DNA of 64,000 bases from an uncultured bacterium (lineage in GTDB: Bacteria; Myxococcota_A; Polyangia; Polyangiales; Houyiibacteriaceae), in NCBI GenBank assembly GCA_938024995.1, contig CALJDU010000040.1, forward strand, positions 1-64,000. The letters run 5' to 3'. Every line of letters starts with the position of its first letter. Positions within the stretch are counted from its first letter, which is position 1. Position numbers and translations under genes: made by a program. Below are positions 1-8,873 of the stretch, piece after piece. Under the pieces are notes generated by a model, which worked only from the letters and a program-made list of their open reading frames with translations, did no database searches and was not told the DNA's origin.

Positions 1-1
1 G

Positions 2-763
2 ATCACGACCATGCTCGGGCAGCGCGATGATGGCCCGCTCGAAAAATGGGTAACCGCGGACGGTCGTCGGGCGCGCTTGCAGCTGCGGATCAAAGACGTG
101 GGCGCCCGCGCGACCATGGCGCTCATCGAAGAACTCGAAGGCGTCATCGCGAGCGAGACCCGCGAGCTCTCTGTGCGGGTCGCCATGACCGGCGAGGCCT
201 TCGATGGGTCGCTTGGTCAGCAGGCGGTGGTCTCCGATTTGATGAGCAGCTTGCTCACCGCGGTCGCGATCATTTTCGTGCTGCTGACGATCCTCTTCGG
301 GAGCGTGCGACTCGGCATCCTCAGCATCCCGCCGAACCTCATCCCGCTGGTCGGGACGATGGCGTACATGACCCTGCGCGGGATCCCGCTCAACGCCGCG
401 ACGGTCATCATCTTCTCGATCAGCTTGGGCCTGGCGGTCGACGGAACCATTCACGTCCTCGCGCGCTTCCGCGAGGAGTCGGCGCATCTCGATCGCGAAG
501 CGGCGCTCCTCCAGGCGGCCCGCGGGACCGGTCGCGCGATCGTGGTGTCCTGCGTCACGCTCATGGCGGGCTTCGCGGTGCTGCTTCTGAGCTCGTTTGT
601 CCCCGTCCGCCGTTTTGGGGAGCTGATCGCGGTCACGGTCGCGGGCTGTCTCTTAGCCACCTTGGTGGTCCAGCCCGCGCTCCTCGCGGTCGCAGGGGTT
701 GGGCGATCGCCAAAGGCGAAGGACAAAGAGCCCAGCGCGGCCACAACGGGCGACCCGGCATAG
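2..763 (+). CDS. MMPL/RND-family transporter, C-terminal part (5' end outside window)
   Basis: The reading frame is open from the first bases, so this is the tail of a larger gene; the ATG at 11 is probably internal. The roughly 250 residues hold a short periplasmic stretch and then at least five hydrophobic segments (about residues 75-95, 100-120, 130-148, 175-195, 205-225). This fits the last transmembrane bundle of an MMPL/SSD-type RND exporter. The segment with IIFSISLGLAVDGTIH, an acidic residue inside a helix, followed by a RFREE loop, is typical of the proton-relay helix in that family. The substrate cannot be told. The gene ends in a charged Lys/Ala tail, about 245 bases before atpD. 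Confidence 0.7.
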   Translation: MTTMLGQRDDGPLEKWVTADGRRARLQLRIKDVGARATMALIEELEGVIASETRELSVRVAMTGEAFDGSLGQQAVVSDLMSSLLTAVAIIFVLLTILFGSVRLGILSIPPNLIPLVGTMAYMTLRGIPLNAATVIIFSISLGLAVDGTIHVLARFREESAHLDREAALLQAARGTGRAIVVSCVTLMAGFAVLLLSSFVPVRRFGELIAVTVAGCLLATLVVQPALLAVAGVGRSPKAKDKEPSAATTGDPA

Positions 764-814
764 GCTCACATCTCTGCCCTTTCCAAAAGAGCGACCGGCC
801 CTAGTCTACGCTCG

Positions 815-843
815 TTGACCTGATTTTTACTGCGTGCTACCTC
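815..843 (+). promoter_or_regulatory. possible atpD promoter
   Basis: TTGACC (815-820) is followed after 17 bases by TACCTC (838-843), inside a locally T-rich patch of an otherwise GC-rich spacer. The -35 match is good and the -10 match poor. It would give a leader of about 160 bases for atpD, containing a repeated CTTCGCTTC stretch near 893-923. Tentative. Confidence 0.2.
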
Positions 844-1007
844 GCGCGCGCGCCCCAGGGCGACCCCACATTCCTCTGCGCTTCGCCAAGACTCTTCGCT
901 TCGCCGAAGGCTCTTCGCTTCACTCAAGCGCAGCCGCTCCCGCAACACTTGAGAACGCTCCCCCGCATTTCGGTCGGCGCGTCATCGCGAAACGAGAAAG
1001 AGAACCC

Positions 1008-2438
1008 ATGACGGAAACCAACGGTCGCATCAAGCAGGTCATCGGACCGGTCGTCGACGTGGAATTCCCAGCCGGCGGACTCCCCCACATTCTTAGCGCG
1101 CTCCAGGTCAGCAACCCGAGCATCAACGACGAGAAGTGGAACCTCACGCTTGAGGTCGCGCAGCACCTCGGCGAGAGCACCGTCCGCGCGGTCGCGATGG
1201 ACTCCACCGACGGCTTGGTCCGCGGCATGGACGTCAAGGACACGGGCGCGCCCATCTCCATGCCGGTGGGCAAGGAGTGCCTCGGCCGCATCCTCAACGT
1301 CATCGGCAAGCCGGTGGATGAAGCGGGCCCGGTTGGCGCGAAGAAGTTCTCGCCGATTCACCGCGACCCACCCAAGTTCGTCGACCAGTCGACCCAGGTC
1401 GAGATCTTCGAGACGGGCATCAAGGTCATTGACCTCCTCGCTCCCTACCGAAAGGGCGGCAAGATCGGTCTCTTCGGCGGCGCGGGTGTCGGCAAGACGG
1501 TCCTCATCATGGAGCTCATCAACAACGTCGCGAAGGCGCACGGCGGCGTGTCGTGTTTCGCGGGCGTTGGCGAGCGTACGCGCGAGGGCAACGACCTCAT
1601 GCTCGAGATGTCCGAGTCCAAGCTCGACTCGGGCGGCACCGTCCTCAGCAAGACCGCGCTTGTGTACGGTCAGATGAACGAGCCTCCTGGTGCGCGTCAG
1701 CGGGTCGCCCTCTCGGCGCTGACCGTCGCGGAGTACTTTCGCGATGAAGAAGGACAGGACGTCCTCCTCTTCGTCGACAACGTTTTCCGCTTCACGCAGG
1801 CCGGCTCCGAGGTCTCCGCGCTTCTCGGCCGTATCCCCAGCGCCGTCGGCTACCAGCCCACGCTCTCGACCGAGATGGGAATGCTGCAAGAGCGGATCAC
1901 GTCCACCACGAAGGGTTCGATTACGTCCGTGCAGGCCATCTACGTGCCCGCCGATGACTTGACCGACCCCGCGCCGGCGACGGCGTTCGCTCACTTGGAC
2001 GCGACCACTGTTCTTTCGCGTCAGCTCGCGTCGCTGGGCATCTACCCGGCGGTCGATCCGCTCGACTCGACCTCGACGATGCTCGACCCGGCCGTTCTCG
2101 GCGAGGAGCACTATGGCGTCGCGCGTCGCGTGCAGGAGACCCTCCAGAAGTACAAGGACCTCCAGGACATCATCGCGATTCTCGGCATGGACGAGCTCAG
2201 CGAAGACGACCGTAAGACGGTTGACCGCGCGCGGAAGATGCAGCGCTTCCTCTCGCAGCCGTTCTTCGTCGCGAAGGGCTTCACGGGCATGGACGGCAAG
2301 CTCGTCAGCCTCGCCGACACCATCAGCGGCTTCAAGGAGATCCTGGACGGCAAGCTCGACCACATCGCCGAGCAGGACTTCTACCTCAAGGGCAACATTG
2401 ACGAGGTCAAGGCCTCGCACGCCGAGCGAGCCAACTAG
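1008..2438 (+). CDS. atpD: F1F0 ATP synthase subunit beta
   Basis: This is the catalytic beta subunit of F1, which makes ATP from ADP and phosphate. The 476-residue protein has the usual family length. It shows the N-terminal barrel (GRIKQVIGPVVDVEF), the Walker A loop GGAGVGKT, the GERTREGNDL segment, the LLFVDNVFRFTQAGSEVSALLGR-type Walker B region (shortened here to LLFVDNVFRFTQ) and the C-terminal helical domain. The frame is open further upstream, but the ATG at 1008 matches the family N terminus and follows a purine-rich GAGAAAGAG. Its stop overlaps the atpC start by one base (TAGTG). The genes for alpha, gamma, delta and F0 are not adjacent: upstream lies a transporter. Confidence 0.97.
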   Translation: MTETNGRIKQVIGPVVDVEFPAGGLPHILSALQVSNPSINDEKWNLTLEVAQHLGESTVRAVAMDSTDGLVRGMDVKDTGAPISMPVGKECLGRILNVIGKPVDEAGPVGAKKFSPIHRDPPKFVDQSTQVEIFETGIKVIDLLAPYRKGGKIGLFGGAGVGKTVLIMELINNVAKAHGGVSCFAGVGERTREGNDLMLEMSESKLDSGGTVLSKTALVYGQMNEPPGARQRVALSALTVAEYFRDEEGQDVLLFVDNVFRFTQAGSEVSALLGRIPSAVGYQPTLSTEMGMLQERITSTTKGSITSVQAIYVPADDLTDPAPATAFAHLDATTVLSRQLASLGIYPAVDPLDSTSTMLDPAVLGEEHYGVARRVQETLQKYKDLQDIIAILGMDELSEDDRKTVDRARKMQRFLSQPFFVAKGFTGMDGKLVSLADTISGFKEILDGKLDHIAEQDFYLKGNIDEVKASHAERAN

Positions 2439-2851
2439 TGGCTGAAGCTCTGACCCTCGAGGTGGCGACGCCCAACGGCCTCGCGCTTCGAACCGAGGCG
2501 ACCAGCGTGCAAGCGCCGAGCGTGAGCGGTGAGTTCGGCGTCCTGCCGGGTCACCTTCCCGTCCTCGCCGCGCTTCAGAGCGGCGTCCTTCGCTACGAGG
2601 CCGCCGGCAAGGTGAACTTCGCGGCGATCGGTCCGGGGTTCGTCGAGGCGGAGCCGCTCAAGGTTTTGCTGCTCACGGATCTGTTCGCCGTCCCCGAGAA
2701 CATCGATCTCGCCGAGGTCGAAAAGGAGCTCGTCGAGCTCAACGCCCGGGAGCTCAAGAGCGACTTCAACACGCCTGAGGGCAAAGAGATCATGCGCGGG
2801 ATCGCGTGGGCGAATGCCCGCATCAACGCGAAGACCGCCGCCGACAGGTAA
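2438..2851 (+). CDS. atpC: F1F0 ATP synthase subunit epsilon
   Basis: Epsilon is the small rotor subunit that couples F1 to the c-ring and can inhibit ATP hydrolysis. The 137 residues start at a GTG that shares its first G with the atpD stop codon, implying translational coupling. The beta-sandwich domain is visible (LTLEVATPNG, then GEFGVLPGHLPVLAALQSGVL, cut here to GEFGVLPGHLPVLAAL), followed by the C-terminal helical hairpin rich in Glu, Arg and Ala. A strong intrinsic terminator follows 24 bases after the stop, so atpD-atpC look like a closed two-gene operon. Confidence 0.95.
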   Translation: MAEALTLEVATPNGLALRTEATSVQAPSVSGEFGVLPGHLPVLAALQSGVLRYEAAGKVNFAAIGPGFVEAEPLKVLLLTDLFAVPENIDLAEVEKELVELNARELKSDFNTPEGKEIMRGIAWANARINAKTAADR

Positions 2852-2874
2852 GACCATCGCGCGCTTCGGCGAAC

Positions 2875-2908
2875 ACGGGCGAGGCTCTTGTCTCGCCCGT
2901 TTTGTTTT
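2875..2908 (+). terminator. intrinsic terminator after atpDC
   Basis: A perfect 9-bp stem, ACGGGCGAG (2875-2883) with CTCGCCCGT (2892-2900), has an 8-base loop and is followed by a T-rich run (TTTGTTTT, to 2908). This is the clearest factor-independent terminator in the window. Confidence 0.85.
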
Positions 2909-3092
2909 CCGTCCGGCGCGCGCGCGCTCTTTCCCTTCCGGCGCGGATCGGCTGTTCCCCCTCTCGTGGGTGAAACGAACCCACAATTCCTAGCCATAAA
3001 AACGTCCGTTCACGTCTCCACCCGACCGGGTGTCAGCGCGGCGGTGAATCGGATCCAACGAGCGCGAAACATGATAGTTTTCGGGCCGCCGA

Positions 3093-6000
3093 ATGGACGC
3101 GATCGCCGCAGAGCTGATTTCCCGGCTGAGACGAAACCCGGATGATGTTGCTGCCTATCAGCAGCTCACATCACACTATCGTCGCGTCGGGGATTTTGCG
3201 TCGTTAGCGAACCTCCTTGAGGGCTTCGCGACGCACAGTCGCGACGGCGCGGCGGCCAGCCGCGCGTTCGAGGAAGCCGGCGAGATGGTCAGCCGCTACC
3301 TCGGTGACCGCGGCCGCGCGATCGCGCTCTTCGAGCAAGCCCTCACGCGTGACCCGAACAACCGATCGGCGACCAAGCTCCTTATCGAGCTCCTTGAGGA
3401 GGTCGGCGACCATCGCAAGCTGCTCGAGGTCCTCGACCGCCACGCGCGCGCGCTCGCCTCAGTGGGAGCGGCCCCCAAAGACCTCGCATCGGTCCAGCTC
3501 CGCTTGGGTCAAGTGTGGGAGCACTCCTTTCAGCGGCCGGACCGCGCCATCGCGCACTACCGCGAAGCGTTCGAAGCCGACCCGCAGCTCGTCCCCGCGA
3601 TCTACGCCGCGCGTGAGCTGTACCGGAACGCGAACAAGCCGAAGGCTGCGGCGACGCTCTACGAACTTGAGATCCGCGCCGAACCTTCTCACGAACGGCG
3701 CACCGCGCTCTATCGCGAGCTCGCGCATCTCCAGATGGAGCAGCTTCGTGATCTGGGCGCGGCGATCGGCACGCTGAACCAAGCGACCCGTCACGCGCCA
3801 GACGATCTCAACATCACGCACGACCTCGCATCGGCGTTGCTTCGACGCGCGGAGCAACTGGGTCAGGGTCGCGCCGCCGACGACGATCGCTACCAAGCGG
3901 CCGACCTCTTGGTGAAGCTCGCGCATAGCGTCCCGCGGGACCACGGGCTGGGCTACTGCCAGTCCGCGCTCGACGCCTGTCCGGGGCATGAGAACGCGCT
4001 GGCGATGTTGGAACGATTCGCTTCGGAAGCGGGCCGCTTCGACCTGCTTCCGGCGCGCTGGGTCGGGTACCTCCAGGTCAACCCCGCGGCGCGCGCCGCC
4101 GGACCACGTCGGAAGAGCTTGGCGGATGCGTATGCGCAAGCGGGTCAGCTCGCGGACGCGATCGTCTGTCTCGAGCCGCTCCTGGTCGAAGAAGACGCGG
4201 AAGCCGCGCGGACCTTGGTCGACCTCTACAAGCGAACCGGTCGTGAAGCGGACGCCGCGCGGGCACTGGGTCTCGCGGTCAAGGCCATGCCTCCGGCGGA
4301 ACGGCTCCCGCACCTACGCGAGATGATCCGCGCCCTCGCCGGCCTTGGTCAACAGGACGTCGCCGCCGCGCGCGCGGCAGAGATCTTGGAGATCGAGCCA
4401 AGCGATGACGAAGCGCTGGAGTTTCTCGAGCGTCACTACCGCGGGAACGAAGACTTCATCTCGCTTCGCGACTTGCTCGCGCGCGCCACGCGGATCCCAA
4501 ACGTCCCGGTCGAGACACAGAAGCAGCGCCTTCGCCAGATCGCCGACCTTTGCGAGAACCACCTCAACGATGTCGACGGCTCGCTGCACGCCTGGCGAAC
4601 CATCACGCAGCTCGACAGCGACGACGACGACGCCGCGCGCGCGCTCGTTGAGCGACTCGAGCGCGCGGAGCGCTACGACGAGCTCGTCGCGCTCCTCGAA
4701 GCGACCGTCGACAAGGTGGACGAAGGCGAGCGCGCTGTTCTCTTGGGCCGTATCGCCGACGCGCACGACAAGCGTGGAGACGCCGATGCCCGCATCGCCG
4801 CCCTCAAGCGCTTGCGCGCGGTCGCGCCAGAAGATCGCGGGGCCCGTGACGCGCTCTGCAGCGCGCTGATCGATGCCGAGCGCTTCCTCGACGCCGCTCC
4901 GTTGCTAAAGGAGCGCGCGGACACCGACCCAGAAGAGCGTCGCGCCGCGCTGACCCAGCTCGCCGCCCTTTACGAGGATCGACTCAGCGACGACGAAGCC
5001 GCGTACAAGGTCTGCACCGAGCTCTTGGACGATGACGTCGGCAACGGCGACGCGATGGATCGCATGGAGCGGATCGATCTGCGCGCGGAGCGTCACGATC
5101 GACTCCTCGCGACGCTCTCGTACCGCGCCGAGGTCGCGAGCGGGGCCCAGCGCGCAGAAGTACTGCGACGAATGGGCCGGATCGCGGACGAGCGACTGAG
5201 CGAACCAGCACGCGCGGCCGAGCACTACGCCCAGGCACTCGACGCGTCTCCCAAAGACGCCGAGGCCCTCGACGCGCTCGTCAGTCTCTACGAACGCACC
5301 GAGCGCTTCCGCGACCTCATCCTGCTCCTCAAAGAGCGCGCGGAGCTCGCGAGCGATCCCAAAGACCGCGCCGAGCTCTACCGGCGAATCGCGCGGACGA
5401 TCGGCGAACAGGTCAAAAACGAGGACGGCGCTGCGGAAGCATGGCGCGAGGTTCTGCGTGACGCGGAAGACGCCGAGGCGCTTCGCTTCTTGGTTCGGTA
5501 CGCGACGCGACGCGACGACGCGGAGGAGCTCGAGCAGCTGCTGGCCCGCCTCACCGCGGTCGTCGAAGAGCCAGACGAGAAGCGCGACCTGATGATGGAG
5601 CGCGCCGCGCTGCTGGATCGCCTTGAGCGCGAGGAAGAATCCGCGGACGCGCTCCGCTCGCTCCTCGATGACGTCGATCCGCACCACGTGCCCGCTATGG
5701 AAGAACTGGCGCGGCTGTGCACCACCCTCGGTGATCCGTCCGGCACGGCGGACGCGCTGGAGCGTCAGCTCGACGAACATGAAGAAAACGATGCCGCGAG
5801 GCGCGAGGTCGCTTCGCAGCTCGCGGACCTCTATGAAGGTGAGCTGAGCGACGCGCAGCGCGCCGGGACCGCGCTTGACGTCTGGATCGCTTCGGACGCG
5901 ACCAACGTGGCCCCGCGCCGCCGCCTCATCGCGTTGCTTGAGACCCAAGGCCGATGGGCCGACCTGCGAGACGCCATCGACGGCATCGCTCCGCTGGTCC

Positions 6001-8810
6001 CCGACGAGGAGGGCGACTTCGTTCGTCGCGCCGCGAAGATCTCGGCGGACAAGCTCGACGACTTGGACGGCGTCTTCGCGCGCCTCGCTCCGCGCACGCG
6101 TAAGGGAGACCTCGCGTCCGAAGAGCTGCTCCGCGAGCTCGCGGTCGCCGGTGGGCGCGGAGAGTCGCTCACGAACCTCTACATCGAGATGGCGAAAGCG
6201 AGCGATGATCCCGAGGTTCAGCGCGCCCGATGGAGAGACGCGGCGAAGGCCTTCGAGGAGGTTCAGGACGACGCGCCGAACGCGCTCGAGGCGATGCTCC
6301 GCGCGTTCGCGACCGACCTCAAGGATCACGAAGTGCTTAGCGAGGTCGATCGCCTGGCCGCGAAGGCCAACGCCTACCCTCGCCTCATTCAGGTCTACGA
6401 CAAGTTGCTCCGCGGAGCCGAGACGCCGGAAGAGAAGACCACCCTGCTGACCCGCCATGGCGATCTCCTCGATCGCGTCGCGGACGAACCTTCCGAAGCG
6501 CTCGACCGCTACCTCCGCGCCGCCTCGTTGGCTCCCAAAGACGACGCGATCCTCGCGCGCATCGAGGATCTCGCGGTTCGCGGAAAGCGCACCGACGAGC
6601 TGCTGATCGTCTACGATCGCCGCAAGTCCGCGGCCGACAACGACGCCGCGCGGATGGACACCATCGCGCGAGCCGCCAAGCTCTGTGACGGGGAGATCGG
6701 TGATCGCGAGCGCGCCCTTGGCTACTTGGCGCAAGGCGTCGCGCTCGGCGCGCGTTCTCCGGAACTCGCGGACCGCGTTGAGGAGTGCGTCGCGGAAATG
6801 GTCGCCGCGAGCGACCGCCCGAAAGAAGAGCTCCCGGCGGGCTTGGTCCGCATATACACGCAGCTCGGGGAAGACACGAGCGCGGCCGACTTGAGCGCGA
6901 CGTTGCTCATGCGCGCGGCCAGCCTCCAGTCCTCTTCGCTCGGCGACGACGAAGCGGCGTTCAAGTCCACGCAGCGCGCGACGAGCAACGCGCCTCAAAA
7001 CGAGCAAGCCCTGGACCTTCTCGAAGCGCTCGGGAAGAAGCTCGGTCAGCTCAAGAAGGTCGAACAACACTACGCGCGACTCGTCGAAGAGGCGCTCGAC
7101 TCGAAGACCGCCGCCGCGCTTTTGCGACGCCGCGGGAACCTCCTGGACGTGGAGCTGAGCGACTTCGGCGAGGCCGCGGAGGTCTATCGCCGGATCCTGA
7201 CGATGGTCCCCAAGGACCCGATCGCGACCAGCCAGCTCCTTCGTTGTCTTCGCCTCTCGGACAAGCACGACGAGCGTCTGTCGATGCTGGAGCAACTGGC
7301 GTCTCGCGAGAAGGACTCGGACAAGAAGCTCGCCCTGCTCCGCGAGGTCGCGGTGACCTGGGAGCGCGTGAAGAAGAACCGCTACGAAGCGCTCGACGCC
7401 TGGAAGCGCGTCAAGGGGATGGCGCCAAGCGCGGAGCTCGACAAGACGATCGAGCGTCTTGATCGCGGCGGTGACGGCTTGCTGGACGAGCCCTTCGATC
7501 TCAGCACGCTCCGCGACTTCGAGCCGGAGGGCTTCGCGCGCCGGAAAGTCGCGGCGGTGATCTCTCTATCGACCAGCGAGCTACGACTGGCGGACATCGA
7601 GGAGCTTGAGGACGCTGAGCTCGCCGGAGCCGCGGGCACGGCCGACGCCGAAGCCGCGGACGAGGTCGAAGACGTCATCGAAGAGGATGTCGAGGACGTC
7701 AGCGATGTCGTCGAGGATGACGTGGAAGACGTCAGCGAAGACGTTGAGGACATCGTCGAAGACGTCGAAGATATCGACGAGATCGAAGACGTGAGCGATG
7801 TCGTCGAGGACGTCGCGGAGGTTGACGAGGTCGACGAAGAAACGAGCGAGCGCACCAGCGACGACACCGCGACGGAGATCGCGGTCGACGCCGACGCGCC
7901 CACGACCGCCGAGCTCACCGACGACGACCTCGTCCTCAGCACGACCGAGCTCGACACCCATGACCTGACGGCCGAGAACGAAGATCCTGACGCGGCGCGC
8001 CCGGATGTTCCCGAGGTCTCATCAAGCGAGACGGTCGAGGTCAGCGCGCCGTCTGCGGGTGACAAAGAGCGAGCAGATGCCGGCGATGACGCGGATGTCG
8101 GCGATGACGCGGATGCCGGCGATGACGCGGATGCTGGCGATGACGCGGATGCTGGCGATGACGAGGTGCGTGACGAGACCGACAAGGTCGACGAGACAGG
8201 CGACAAGGTCGACGAGGCGGACGGCAAGGTCGACGAGACCAACAGCGACGAGACCAGAAGCGACGAGAGCGACCGCGACGAAGCCGCGTCCAACGACGGC
8301 GCGTCCAGCAACGACGACGCTGACACCGCTGACGCTGACACCGCTAACGCTGACGATGAGAGCGACGCGTCCATGGAGGACGGTGAGCTTGCGACCGACG
8401 CCTCAAGCGGAAGCAACGACACCATCGAACCGCTCGAGCTCGACATGGGGGAGCTCATCGATGAAGAGCTGGACGAGCTCGCGAGCGGAGCTTCCCCCGC
8501 GATGTCCTCGCCGCCCCCGTTGAACCGCGACGAAGAAGATGACGCGATCGAGCTCGAGGACCTCGAGGAAGTCGCGAGCGATGGCTCCGACATCGGGTTT
8601 GAGCGCGAAGAGAACAGTGAGCTGGAGATCGACTTCGCCGACGCGGAAGAGCTTGACCCTGAGGAGCTCGCGGCAGCCCCCCGCGCGAGCGTCCCGCCCC
8701 CTCCCCCGCCTCCACGCGATCCGTCGCGGAGCCACGCGCCACCGACGTCCTTGCCCCCGATCCCGACCGCGTCTCGGATCCCGCTCCCGCCCGTCAGCGA
8801 AGAAGAGTAG
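3093..8810 (+). CDS. giant TPR protein with long acidic repetitive tail
   Basis: The protein has 1905 residues and no signal peptide, so it is probably cytoplasmic. Residues 1 to about 1490 are almost entirely helix-turn-helix repeats of TPR type (for example GRAIALFEQALTRDPNN and RAIAHYREAFEADPQL), many of degenerate spacing. About 1500 onward is an Asp/Glu/Val-rich tail: a (E/D)DV(E/S)DV-type stretch near 1520-1580, five near-identical Ala-Gly-Asp-Asp-Ala-Asp units near 1661-1690, VDE-containing repeats, further acidic sequence, and a proline-rich end (PPPPPPP near 1868). The TPR array suggests a scaffold; the tail resembles intrinsically disordered acidic linkers. The start ATG at 3093 opens directly into a TPR-like helix. 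No catalytic motif was seen and the partner is unknown. Confidence 0.85.
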   Translation: MDAIAAELISRLRRNPDDVAAYQQLTSHYRRVGDFASLANLLEGFATHSRDGAAASRAFEEAGEMVSRYLGDRGRAIALFEQALTRDPNNRSATKLLIELLEEVGDHRKLLEVLDRHARALASVGAAPKDLASVQLRLGQVWEHSFQRPDRAIAHYREAFEADPQLVPAIYAARELYRNANKPKAAATLYELEIRAEPSHERRTALYRELAHLQMEQLRDLGAAIGTLNQATRHAPDDLNITHDLASALLRRAEQLGQGRAADDDRYQAADLLVKLAHSVPRDHGLGYCQSALDACPGHENALAMLERFASEAGRFDLLPARWVGYLQVNPAARAAGPRRKSLADAYAQAGQLADAIVCLEPLLVEEDAEAARTLVDLYKRTGREADAARALGLAVKAMPPAERLPHLREMIRALAGLGQQDVAAARAAEILEIEPSDDEALEFLERHYRGNEDFISLRDLLARATRIPNVPVETQKQRLRQIADLCENHLNDVDGSLHAWRTITQLDSDDDDAARALVERLERAERYDELVALLEATVDKVDEGERAVLLGRIADAHDKRGDADARIAALKRLRAVAPEDRGARDALCSALIDAERFLDAAPLLKERADTDPEERRAALTQLAALYEDRLSDDEAAYKVCTELLDDDVGNGDAMDRMERIDLRAERHDRLLATLSYRAEVASGAQRAEVLRRMGRIADERLSEPARAAEHYAQALDASPKDAEALDALVSLYERTERFRDLILLLKERAELASDPKDRAELYRRIARTIGEQVKNEDGAAEAWREVLRDAEDAEALRFLVRYATRRDDAEELEQLLARLTAVVEEPDEKRDLMMERAALLDRLEREEESADALRSLLDDVDPHHVPAMEELARLCTTLGDPSGTADALERQLDEHEENDAARREVASQLADLYEGELSDAQRAGTALDVWIASDATNVAPRRRLIALLETQGRWADLRDAIDGIAPLVPDEEGDFVRRAAKISADKLDDLDGVFARLAPRTRKGDLASEELLRELAVAGGRGESLTNLYIEMAKASDDPEVQRARWRDAAKAFEEVQDDAPNALEAMLRAFATDLKDHEVLSEVDRLAAKANAYPRLIQVYDKLLRGAETPEEKTTLLTRHGDLLDRVADEPSEALDRYLRAASLAPKDDAILARIEDLAVRGKRTDELLIVYDRRKSAADNDAARMDTIARAAKLCDGEIGDRERALGYLAQGVALGARSPELADRVEECVAEMVAASDRPKEELPAGLVRIYTQLGEDTSAADLSATLLMRAASLQSSSLGDDEAAFKSTQRATSNAPQNEQALDLLEALGKKLGQLKKVEQHYARLVEEALDSKTAAALLRRRGNLLDVELSDFGEAAEVYRRILTMVPKDPIATSQLLRCLRLSDKHDERLSMLEQLASREKDSDKKLALLREVAVTWERVKKNRYEALDAWKRVKGMAPSAELDKTIERLDRGGDGLLDEPFDLSTLRDFEPEGFARRKVAAVISLSTSELRLADIEELEDAELAGAAGTADAEAADEVEDVIEEDVEDVSDVVEDDVEDVSEDVEDIVEDVEDIDEIEDVSDVVEDVAEVDEVDEETSERTSDDTATEIAVDADAPTTAELTDDDLVLSTTELDTHDLTAENEDPDAARPDVPEVSSSETVEVSAPSAGDKERADAGDDADVGDDADAGDDADAGDDADAGDDEVRDETDKVDETGDKVDEADGKVDETNSDETRSDESDRDEAASNDGASSNDDADTADADTANADDESDASMEDGELATDASSGSNDTIEPLELDMGELIDEELDELASGASPAMSSPPPLNRDEEDDAIELEDLEEVASDGSDIGFEREENSELEIDFADAEELDPEELAAAPRASVPPPPPPPRDPSRSHAPPTSLPPIPTASRIPLPPVSEEE
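8076..8165 (+). repeat. 18-bp tandem repeat inside the TPR-protein gene
   Basis: Nearly five copies of an 18-bp unit beginning GATGCCGGCGATGACGCG encode the Ala-Gly-Asp-Asp-Ala-Asp units of the acidic tail. Copies differ only at the C/T of GCC/GTC/GCT, as in a recently expanded in-frame minisatellite. Copy number may vary between strains without shifting the frame. Confidence 0.9.
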
Positions 8811-8873
8811 CGGAGCGAACGGAGCGAACGTCCCGAGGTTCGACCGAAGGCCGAGAAGGCCGAGAGAGAAGAG
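8811..8873. repeat. short intergenic duplications between convergent genes
   Basis: The 63-base gap between two convergent genes contains two immediate direct duplications: GGAGCGAAC at 8812-8820 and 8821-8829, and GAAGGCCGA at 8846-8854 and 8855-8863. No clear terminator hairpin with a T run is present on either strand. Confidence 0.6.

Noticed and set aside
4905..7295. 796-codon minus-strand open frame
   Set aside because: It lies fully opposite the giant TPR gene. Long antisense frames are expected in GC-rich DNA with few stops, and the translation is low in hydrophobic order with no motif.
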